From: Planctomycetota bacterium
GTDB lineage: Bacteria > Planctomycetota > Phycisphaerae > Phycisphaerales > SM1A02
Direction of reading: 5' to 3'
NCBI GenBank assembly: GCA_003671065.1
Contig: QWPU01000079.1
Span: 1 to 10,982 of the forward strand
DNA length: 10,982 bases
Position 1 is the stretch's first letter. The number at the start of each line of letters is the position of its first letter. The notes below the pieces were generated by a model. The model saw nothing but the letters and a program-made list of their open reading frames with translations, was not told where the DNA came from and made no database searches. A program made the position numbers and the translations under genes. This document shows positions 1 to 4,770 of the stretch, in pieces.

Positions 1-11
1 CGCACGCTGAC

Positions 12-28
12 GCAGGCTTCAAGCCTGC
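12..28. repeat. Short perfect inverted repeat, 8-bp arms
   Basis: GCAGGCTT (12-19) and AAGCCTGC (21-28) are exact reverse complements separated by one base. No T-run follows on either strand, so it is not a typical rho-independent terminator. From memory, similar GCAGGCTN-type palindromes recur between genes in planctomycete genomes, so it may be a dispersed REP-like element or the remnant of an upstream gene's 3' hairpin. Only one copy is visible in this window. Confidence 0.5.
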
Positions 29-53
29 CGCGTTGGCATCCGCAACACGGCGC

Positions 54-108
54 GTCACATGGCCGTCACATGGCCGTCACATGGCCGTCACATGACCGCT
101 ACATGGCC
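54..108. repeat. Five tandem copies of an 11-bp unit
   Basis: The unit GTCACATGGCC is repeated without gaps. Copies 1-3 (54-64, 65-75, 76-86) are identical, copy 4 (87-97) has one change (GACC for GGCC) and copy 5 (98-108) begins GCTAC instead of GTCAC. The period is about one helical turn, so CATG would recur on the same face of the DNA. It lies about 200 bp upstream of the sigma-54-type promoter. It could be a slippage product or a phased protein-binding array. Confidence 0.85.
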
Positions 109-130
109 TAACTCACAGCGCAACACACTT

Positions 131-181
131 TGCATCAGCCCGTGCAACAGTTTGTTGCATCGATGCATCACTAGTGCATCA
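131..181. promoter_or_regulatory. Cluster of TGCA-centred dyads, possible activator site
   Basis: Within about 50 bp there are three TGCATCA copies (131-137, 164-170, 175-181), a 12-bp palindrome TGCATCGATGCA (156-167), the palindrome CACTAGTG (169-176) and the dyad TGCAACA-gtt-TGTTGCA (143-159). The cluster sits roughly 130-180 bp upstream of the start site predicted from the sigma-54 element at 284-300. That is the usual distance for an enhancer-binding activator of such promoters. The repeats are seen directly; the activator role is inferred. Confidence 0.45.
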
Positions 182-283
182 GTCCTCCGAATCGAACCTC
201 CAGTTGGTTGATGTGCGCAAGTGAGCCCAAGAATCAGCGGCCTTTCGCGTCGGAGTTTCACACGCACGGATCCTCCTCGCCGC

Positions 284-300
284 TTGGCACAACGCTTGCA
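284..300 (+). promoter_or_regulatory. Sigma-54 (-24/-12) type promoter
   Basis: TTGGCACAACGCTTGCA matches the sigma-54 consensus YTGGCACGRNNNTTGCW at every specified position except one (A for the G after TGGCAC). The GG (286-287) and GC (298-299) doublets are exactly 10 bp apart, as required. The predicted start is near 311, leaving a leader of about 49 nt before the ATG at 360. Sigma-54 promoters need an AAA+ activator bound upstream, and the dyad cluster at 131-181 is suitably placed. No activator gene is in the window. Confidence 0.6.
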
Positions 301-345
301 ATGTCTTTCTGCCGCGTTCGTCGCGGTCACTGCCCGCACAATCAA

Positions 346-352
346 AGAGGAG
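346..352 (+). promoter_or_regulatory. Strong ribosome binding site for the gene at 360
   Basis: AGAGGAG lies 7 nt before the ATG at 360 and is close to the ideal Shine-Dalgarno sequence. It fixes the start of the coiled-coil gene. Most other genes in the window lack a clear Shine-Dalgarno, so this gene is probably translated efficiently. Confidence 0.8.
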
Positions 353-359
353 AATCACA

Positions 360-695
360 ATGGACGAGATCAACTTCCAAGACAAGATGAACCAGATCCT
401 TGACCGCATCAAGGAACTGCCAGCCGCGCAAGCGCCTGCTGCAACCGAAACAACCGACACTGTGACCGCTCGCCGCGATCGCGTGCAAACCTCAGTCAAC
501 GAACTTCAAGATGCGCTGGATTACTTGCGCCTGAGCGTGAAATATCTGGTGTTCGATCTTGAAGCGACCCGACGCGAAAACGCCTATCTCCGCCGCATGA
601 TCGAGCAATCGATCGGTGAGCGTGAACGCAATCAGAAACCTGACGAATCGCGCGATGAAGAGCGCCCCGACTTTGGCAGCAACGGTTGGGAGTGA
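360..695 (+). CDS. Small acidic coiled-coil protein, function unknown
   Basis: A 111-residue soluble protein with no signal peptide or membrane segment. Residues 1-20 form a short amphipathic helix (FQDKMNQILDRIKEL), followed by an Ala/Pro/Thr-rich linker (21-37). Residues 40-95 are a predicted long helix or coiled coil with heptad-like hydrophobics (VNELQDALDYLRLSVKYLVF, then DLEATRRENAYLRRMIEQ). The tail (96-111) is charged and acidic. The layout suggests a dimerising cytoplasmic scaffold or regulatory partner. I have a weak impression that similar small proteins occur in planctomycetes but cannot name a family. The start is secured by the AGAGGAG site at 346-352. A sigma-54-type promoter lies upstream, and a 14-bp hairpin terminator (838-890) lies beyond the 3' end, so it is probably a single-gene transcript. 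Confidence 0.75.
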   Translation: MDEINFQDKMNQILDRIKELPAAQAPAATETTDTVTARRDRVQTSVNELQDALDYLRLSVKYLVFDLEATRRENAYLRRMIEQSIGERERNQKPDESRDEERPDFGSNGWE

Positions 696-785
696 ACCGC
701 GCGAATCAAGAGGGAATCAAAAATATCAAGTGTGAGTTGTGAGTGACAAAAAGAGTGACTGATGTCAGAGTGAGGCATGTGTGTT

Positions 786-823
786 GATCGATGGCCCCTA
801 CAGAGGGGCGGACGACATCGATC
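786..823. other. Nested hairpin (8-bp outer, 5-bp inner stem)
   Basis: GATCGATG (786-793) pairs with CATCGATC (816-823). Directly inside, GCCCC (794-798) pairs with GGGGC (805-809) around a 6-nt loop. The only asymmetry is a 6-nt bulge (810-815) on the 3' side. It lies in the 3' untranslated region of the coiled-coil gene, just before the terminator. It may be an RNA-stabilising structure or part of a compound terminator. The pairing is seen directly; the role is not known. Confidence 0.5.
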
Positions 824-837
824 TGTGGGCCGATCCG

Positions 838-890
838 GAAAGCAGCCGAACGAAAGTCTTCACTGACTGAGTTCGGCTGCTTTCGTTTTC
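838..890 (+). terminator. Rho-independent terminator with perfect 14-bp stem
   Basis: GAAAGCAGCCGAAC (838-851) and GTTCGGCTGCTTTC (871-884) are exact reverse complements with a 19-nt loop, followed on the plus strand by GTTTTC. It ends the transcript of the coiled-coil gene at 360-695. The last codons and the stop (860-862) of the minus-strand gene lie inside the stem and loop, so the hairpin also forms at the 3' end of that transcript. On the minus strand no clear T-run follows, so termination there is less certain. Confidence 0.8.
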
Positions 891-1402
891 ACTTCGAGCC
901 TTTCCTCGGCACGGATAGCAATCTCAGTCGCCTCATCGCGAGCGAGCTCAACGCGCGCCTCAACAGCATCACGAGCGAGTTCGAACGGCGCGCCGTTGAC
1001 CATTAACTGAAGTTGGCTGCCGTCGGCGCGAAGAGTTGGAAGCACGAGCGAAAGCTCCAGACCAGGCGCGAGCCCACGAAACTCCAATCGGATGATCTTC
1101 CAGCGCGCTTCATTGATGAGTTCGATGCGCAGCGATGCAAGCACCGTCACTTGATGCGCGTCGAGCGTCACAGTGAATTCGCGTTGAAGAGATTCCGCGC
1201 AAATGTTCAACCGCGTCACTGCTGACGCGGTCGCTCGCATGTTTTCGGCGCGCTCGAGAAGCACACTCGCGGTCACACAATCGTCATCACTTGACGCGTT
1301 GCCCTGGATCGCCACCGCCTCAACAGCGGAATCTGGCGCACACGCGCACGATTGAAAGGCAGCGAGAAAGCCGCAGAGAATGGCTAGTTCGTAGCGCGTC
1401 AC
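860..1402 (-). CDS. Predicted exported protein, function unknown
   Basis: A 180-residue protein starting with GTG; an in-frame TAG a few codons upstream limits the choice of start. Residues 1-22 look like a signal peptide: a short basic start (MTR), hydrophobic AILCGFLAAF, then SCACA before PDS. The SC could be an atypical lipobox, but residue -3 is Phe, so ordinary cleavage is as likely. The mature part has a Ser/Asp-rich stretch with Cys42 and Cys68, then alternating hydrophobic segments (about 75-145) that suggest a beta-rich fold, and an acidic, Ala/Glu-rich C-terminal helix (145-180). No family was recognised. It follows the gene at 1450-1740 by 47 nt on the same strand, so the two probably form an operon. 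Its stop lies in the shared terminator hairpin. Confidence 0.65.
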   Translation of the reverse strand: MTRYELAILCGFLAAFQSCACAPDSAVEAVAIQGNASSDDDCVTASVLLERAENMRATASAVTRLNICAESLQREFTVTLDAHQVTVLASLRIELINEARWKIIRLEFRGLAPGLELSLVLPTLRADGSQLQLMVNGAPFELARDAVEARVELARDEATEIAIRAEERLEVKTKAAELSQ

Positions 1403-1449
1403 GATGATGACACACTATGCGCTCCCACTGGTCTTGGCAACGCGCAACG

Positions 1450-1740
1450 CTAGCGAACAAATGCACACAGCATGTGCAGCTCTTCGTCGCTGAAGTAGTG
1501 ATCGCAGTCGAGTTCAAGCAGCGCCCGCGCGTGCACTCGCTGTCGTTGCACGCTCCAGGCGTGGGCGGAGGTTCGATCGATAAGCAAATGAAGCAAGAGT
1601 GAGATACTCGCAGCGCCAAAGGGGCACTGCGTTGTCATCGGCTCAAACAATCGTGCGCGCGGCGTCTCAGATGCGCGCGCCATAGATTCGCGTTCGCGTT
1701 TGACGCGGTCTTCATCGGATTCTGGTTCATGATGGTTCAC
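1450..1740 (-). CDS. Small hypothetical protein, function unknown
   Basis: A 96-residue protein starting with GTG at 1738-1740. The start is supported by AAAGGA about 6 nt upstream on the minus strand (about 1747-1752). Residues 1-30 are hydrophilic and charged (HHEPESDEDRVKRERES). Residues 38-55 are moderately hydrophobic (CPFGAASISLLLHLL), too short for a confident membrane span. The C-terminal part is rich in His, Arg and acidic residues, with Cys79 and Cys92 (LDCDHYFSDEELHMLC). It is probably cytoplasmic. The Cys/His content would allow metal binding but no standard motif is present. It is transcribed divergently from the ABC transporter operon and is the first gene before the exported protein at 860-1402. 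The opposite strand also has a short frame here (1417-1602) without a binding site, which I judged weaker. Confidence 0.55.
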   Translation of the reverse strand: MNHHEPESDEDRVKRERESMARASETPRARLFEPMTTQCPFGAASISLLLHLLIDRTSAHAWSVQRQRVHARALLELDCDHYFSDEELHMLCAFVR

Positions 1741-1765
1741 GGTTCGTCCTTTGTTTCAGCAACGC

Positions 1766-1810
1766 CCCGAGCTGCTGCGTTGACCGCACTACGCAGCCAA
1801 CGCGCTCGGG
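1766..1810. promoter_or_regulatory. Nested inverted repeats in the divergent promoter region
   Basis: Between the divergent genes starting at 1740 (minus) and 1838 (plus), CCCGAGC (1766-1772) pairs with GCTCGGG (1804-1810). Just inside, GCTGCGT (1774-1780) pairs with ACGCAGC (1791-1797). Fourteen base pairs form with a 1-nt and a 6-nt bulge and a 10-nt loop. No T-run follows on the plus strand. It could be an operator acting on both promoters or a folded leader RNA of the ABC operon. No AT-rich Zur-type box was seen here. Confidence 0.5.
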
Positions 1811-1837
1811 TTCAAGGATTGGCTACAGTGCAAAACA

Positions 1838-2536
1838 GTGACGCCAACGAACAACCCTCCCGCTCTCGCGATTGATGCGCTCCGATTTCGTTACGGCGCG
1901 CAGAAAGGCAATAGCTTCGAACTGCATTTGGATTCGCTGCGCTTGGAGAGCGCTGAAGAAATGCTGCTCATCGGTCGCTCGGGCTGTGGAAAGAGCACTT
2001 TGTTGCAACTGATCGCTGGGCTTCTCGATCCGACTTCAGGTTCGATTCGTATCGGCGGCAGCGACATCCATGCCGTGAAGGGTGCGACGCGTGATCGCTT
2101 GCGCGGTCGCACGATTGGAATGGTGTTCCAGACTTTCAATCTCTTGCAGGGCTTTAGTGCTCGAGAGAATGTGCAAATCGCGCTGCTGATGAGTGATGCG
2201 CTTGCAGGTGATCGCGCCGAAAGCAATGCTCGCGCCGAAGCGCTCTTGCGTTCGCTTGGCATTGAACAACTTGACGCGCTTGCGGAGGAACTCTCAATCG
2301 GTCAACAACAACGCGTCGCCATTGCGCGTGCGCTCGTGTGCCGACCGACGCTCGTGCTTGCTGATGAACCAACTGCGTCGCTTGATCCTGAGAACGCGCT
2401 CAACGCCGTGCGCGTGTTGCGCGATGCGTGCCGCGAACAAGGTGCGGCGCTGCTGGTGGTGAGTCACGATCCTTCGCTTGAAGCGCACTTCGCGCGGCGC
2501 TACACACTGAACTCGACGAAAGCAGTCGCGACATGA
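1838..2536 (+). CDS. ABC transporter ATP-binding protein, LolD/MacB-like family
   Basis: A 232-residue nucleotide-binding subunit, the usual length for the LolD/FtsE/MacB-NBD group. It hydrolyses ATP at the inner membrane to drive the permease encoded next. All motifs are present: Walker A GRSGCGKST (46-54), Q-loop Gln98 in VFQTFNLL, signature LSIGQQQR (152-159), Walker B LVLADEP (172-178) with catalytic Glu177, D-loop SLD (181-183) and switch His210 in VVSHD. The GTG at 1838 is the only sensible start. The nearest Shine-Dalgarno-like AAGGA (1814-1818) is 19 nt away, so initiation is unusual or the leader is folded. The stop overlaps the permease start by 4 nt (ATGA), a sign of translational coupling. 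Context with a DUF3299 gene points to the PA4064-like metal-linked subgroup rather than lipoprotein release; that is inference. Confidence 0.93.
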   Translation: MTPTNNPPALAIDALRFRYGAQKGNSFELHLDSLRLESAEEMLLIGRSGCGKSTLLQLIAGLLDPTSGSIRIGGSDIHAVKGATRDRLRGRTIGMVFQTFNLLQGFSARENVQIALLMSDALAGDRAESNARAEALLRSLGIEQLDALAEELSIGQQQRVAIARALVCRPTLVLADEPTASLDPENALNAVRVLRDACREQGAALLVVSHDPSLEAHFARRYTLNSTKAVAT

Positions 2537-3813
2537 ATGACTTCGGCATCGTCGTGCGCAGTTTGCGCGTGCGTGCATTCTCCACCACTGTGGTCATCGC
2601 GCTTGTAGCGATGAGCGCTGGTCTCCTCCTCGCGATTCTCTCGCTGCGTACTGCCGGTCAACGCGCGTTTGAGCGCGGCACGGGCAACGCGCATCTCTTG
2701 GTCTCGCGCGACGGAAGTCCGCTGGTGAGCGTGCTCAATAGTTTGTTTTATGCGAATCCACCGAAGGCTCCGATTGATGCGGCGGCGGTCACGGCACTTC
2801 GCGAATCGTTTCCGTGGGCGATGTTTGTTCCGACCGCCATCGGTGACAGCTATCGAACTTTTCCTGTTGTCGCGACTGTGCCTGAGTACTTCACGAAGTT
2901 TGAGCCAGTGTTCGGTGAACCGTGGACCTTCGCGCAAGGCCGCGCGTTCACTGCGGATTTTGAAGTCGTTCTCGGCAGCAGTGTCGAGCGTGACACGGGT
3001 TTGCGCCTCGGCGCGAAGATCGTATTGACGCATGGTTCCGGCAAGTCACGCGAAGGCGTTGATGAGCATGCGCATGAACATCGTGAGTATGAATTCACGG
3101 TCGTCGGCATTCTGGCGCCAAGTGGCTCGCCACATGATCGCGCGTTGTTTACTGATCTTGATTCGAGTTGGATGCTCCACGCGCATGATCGCTTCGAGCG
3201 CGCGGGCACGCACAAGACGGTCACGCCTGCGGACCTCACTGAGGCAGATCGTGTGGTCACCGCCGTGATGCTGCGGCTTCCTTCGCGCGATGGTGTCAGC
3301 GCGCCGCCTGCGCTTATGTCGCAGTACGACAAACTTCGTCGCGATGGCTCGCTCACTGTCGCGCTGCCTGCGAATGAAGTGCAGCGACTCTTCGACATCA
3401 TCGCGGGCATCGATGTGCTCTTCCTTGCGATGGCGATGGCGACGCTTGCTTCAAGCGCAGTCGCAATTCTGTTGTCGATGGTGAACTCAATGAGCGAACG
3501 CAGTCGCCAAGTCGCAATCCTGCGCGTGCTTGGCGCAAGTCGCGCACGCATTTTCTGGCTCGTGCTGACTGAGAGCACGCTGATTGGTCTTGTCGGCGCT
3601 GCGATTGGTGTCGTTGTGTGCAGCGTCGTGCTGTATGCAGCAACTGAATGGATGCGGAGTGCTCACGGAATCGTCATCGCGCCGCAACTTGATGCGCGCA
3701 GCGCAATCCTTGTCGCGATGGGCACTACGCTTCTTGCTGCTGCTGCGGGAATCGTGCCTTCTGTGTTGGCGTATCGAACGAGTGTCGCGCGTAGTTTGCG
3801 GCCGGTAGGCTGA
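2533..3813 (+). CDS. ABC transporter permease, FtsX/MacB-type, with His-rich periplasmic loop
   Basis: A 426-residue inner-membrane permease with the four-span FtsX/MacB layout: TM1 about 17-37, a large periplasmic domain (about 40-285), then TM2 292-315, TM3 343-370 and TM4 390-413. The segment SERSRQVAILRVLGASRARI (321-340) is the typical cytoplasmic coupling helix between TM2 and TM3. The periplasmic domain has a His/acid loop EGVDEHAHEHREYEFTVVGI (174-193), with His179, 181 and 183 (His167, 201, 216 and 218 nearby), followed by LAPSGSPHDRALF. From memory, the permeases found beside DUF3299 genes in gammaproteobacterial zinc-regulated operons share this His-rich loop and VVGIL/GTP-DR pattern. 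Metal sensing or binding is therefore plausible. It is translationally coupled to the ATPase (ATGA overlap) and is 32 nt before the DUF3299 gene. A pure lipoprotein- or peptide-exporter role cannot be excluded. Confidence 0.9.
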   Translation: MNDFGIVVRSLRVRAFSTTVVIALVAMSAGLLLAILSLRTAGQRAFERGTGNAHLLVSRDGSPLVSVLNSLFYANPPKAPIDAAAVTALRESFPWAMFVPTAIGDSYRTFPVVATVPEYFTKFEPVFGEPWTFAQGRAFTADFEVVLGSSVERDTGLRLGAKIVLTHGSGKSREGVDEHAHEHREYEFTVVGILAPSGSPHDRALFTDLDSSWMLHAHDRFERAGTHKTVTPADLTEADRVVTAVMLRLPSRDGVSAPPALMSQYDKLRRDGSLTVALPANEVQRLFDIIAGIDVLFLAMAMATLASSAVAILLSMVNSMSERSRQVAILRVLGASRARIFWLVLTESTLIGLVGAAIGVVVCSVVLYAATEWMRSAHGIVIAPQLDARSAILVAMGTTLLAAAAGIVPSVLAYRTSVARSLRPVG

Positions 3814-3845
3814 GAAGTGCTGATGAGTCTGCGTTTGGAGTTGCT

Positions 3846-4724
3846 ATGAAAATCGTCTGGATCATTGTCACTCTCCTTTTGCTCGCAGGTTTGATTGTGG
3901 TGTTTCAGCCGCCGGCATCGAGCGAGCGACAAGTCAGTGCGGAGCAATTCGAAGCGCAAGCCGCGAGCGTGTTTGAAACGCCTGTTGTTGCGCCTGTTGT
4001 TGCGCCTGTCGTCGCGCCCGAAATCACTCCAGCGATCATCCCCACACCTGTTCAACCGCCAGCAGCGATCAATGTGCCAACGGTGTTGCCAGTCATAGAG
4101 CCACCCAGCGTTATTGTTGATCTCGCAGCAAAACTGCCGGCACAAGATCCCGATGCAAGCGCAGCTGAACCACCGGCGGCGACTGCCACGATGATTTCTG
4201 CGGGCACCGAGTTCACGCCTGACATTCCGAGTATCGCGCAAGCGGAGATTCTTCCGAGCAAAGTCATTCGTCTTACTGACGGCAGCATCTCGGTTGATGA
4301 CGCGTGGACCATTCGCGGTGAAGGCACGCGTGAAGCGCCGTATGAAGTGAGTTGGGAGTTTCTCGCGAGCGCGCAAGAGACCTACACGCCGCGACTTGGC
4401 GAGAAAAAGATTCCTGCGCGCATCGCGTTTCTCTCGGGAAAACATGTGCGTATCGCGGGCTATCTCGCGTTCCCGCTGGTTGCACCAACAGCGAGCGAAT
4501 GTTTAGTGATGCTGAATCAGTGGGACGGTTGCTGCATCGGTGTGCCGCCATCGCCTTACGACGCGATCGAAGTGAAACTCGAGAAGGAACGCAAAGGATG
4601 GCGTCGTCACTCGATCAATTTCGGCGCGATTGATGGCGTCTTCAAAGTGGAGCCCTACCTCATCGAGAATTGGCTCGTGGGTCTCTATCTCTTTGAAGCC
4701 GCGTCGATTGATGAAGAGCTGTGA
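3846..4724 (+). CDS. Membrane-anchored DUF3299-family protein
   Basis: A 292-residue protein in three parts. Residues 4-20 are a single hydrophobic anchor or uncleaved signal (IVWIIVTLLLLAGLIVVF). Residues 22-150 are a long Pro/Ala/Val-rich linker containing three VVAP repeats (47-58). Residues 160-292 are a globular domain that I recognise as DUF3299 by VRIAGYLAFPL (201-211) and LNQWDGCCIGVPPSPYDAIEV (223-243). The family consensus, from memory, is closer to CIHVPPPPPN, so the His of that motif is Gly232 here while Cys229 and Cys230 precede it. The domain should sit in the periplasm. Its gene follows the ATPase and permease, as in PA4064-PA4066-like zinc-responsive sets. GGAG (3837-3840) lies 5 nt before the ATG. 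The biochemical role of the family is not known to me; metal binding or handover is inferred. The usual DUF2796-type partner was not found. Confidence 0.8.
   Translation: MKIVWIIVTLLLLAGLIVVFQPPASSERQVSAEQFEAQAASVFETPVVAPVVAPVVAPEITPAIIPTPVQPPAAINVPTVLPVIEPPSVIVDLAAKLPAQDPDASAAEPPAATATMISAGTEFTPDIPSIAQAEILPSKVIRLTDGSISVDDAWTIRGEGTREAPYEVSWEFLASAQETYTPRLGEKKIPARIAFLSGKHVRIAGYLAFPLVAPTASECLVMLNQWDGCCIGVPPSPYDAIEVKLEKERKGWRRHSINFGAIDGVFKVEPYLIENWLVGLYLFEAASIDEEL
3981..4016 (+). repeat. Three 12-bp coding repeats (VVAP linker)
   Basis: CCTGTTGTTGCG occurs at 3981-3992 and 3993-4004, and as CCTGTCGTCGCG at 4005-4016. It encodes the Pro-Val-Val-Ala repeats in the linker of the DUF3299 protein. The near-identical codons point to recent slippage expansion, so linker length probably varies between strains. 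Confidence 0.9.
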
Positions 4725-4770
4725 GTCGTCGCGATGCTGAATGACTGACGCGCGGTATGATCGCGGGTCT

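Larger units (their letters stand above)
1..359. other. Gene-free, signal-rich upstream region
   Basis: No convincing coding region is seen before the ATG at 360. The open frames here are short, overlap one another or run antisense into the next gene, and none has a ribosome binding site or a recognisable protein. The stretch holds a near-perfect palindrome (12-28), five 11-bp tandem repeats (54-108), a cluster of TGCA-centred dyads (131-181) and a sigma-54-type promoter (284-300). It therefore looks like the regulatory region of the gene at 360. Confidence 0.6.

Noticed and set aside
54..108. CRISPR array
   Set aside because: The 11-bp units are contiguous with no unique spacers and no cas genes are present.
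791..1006. Plus-strand open frame of 71 codons after the coiled-coil gene
   Set aside because: It runs through the terminator hairpin and antisense to the exported-protein gene, with no ribosome binding site.
2850..3578. Minus-strand open frame of 242 codons inside the permease gene
   Set aside because: Ser/Arg/Thr-rich translation typical of an antisense shadow; the sense strand carries a clear FtsX-type permease.
3663..4445. Minus-strand open frame of 260 codons across the permease and DUF3299 genes
   Set aside because: It is antisense to two well-supported genes, has an Arg/Asn/His-rich translation without domains, and is explained by GC-rich codon structure of the sense strand.
4756..4761. 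TATGAT as a -10 box just before the M14-like gene
   Set aside because: The hexamer is good but no acceptable -35 lies 16-18 bp upstream, and the gene can be read from the operon; kept only as a possibility.
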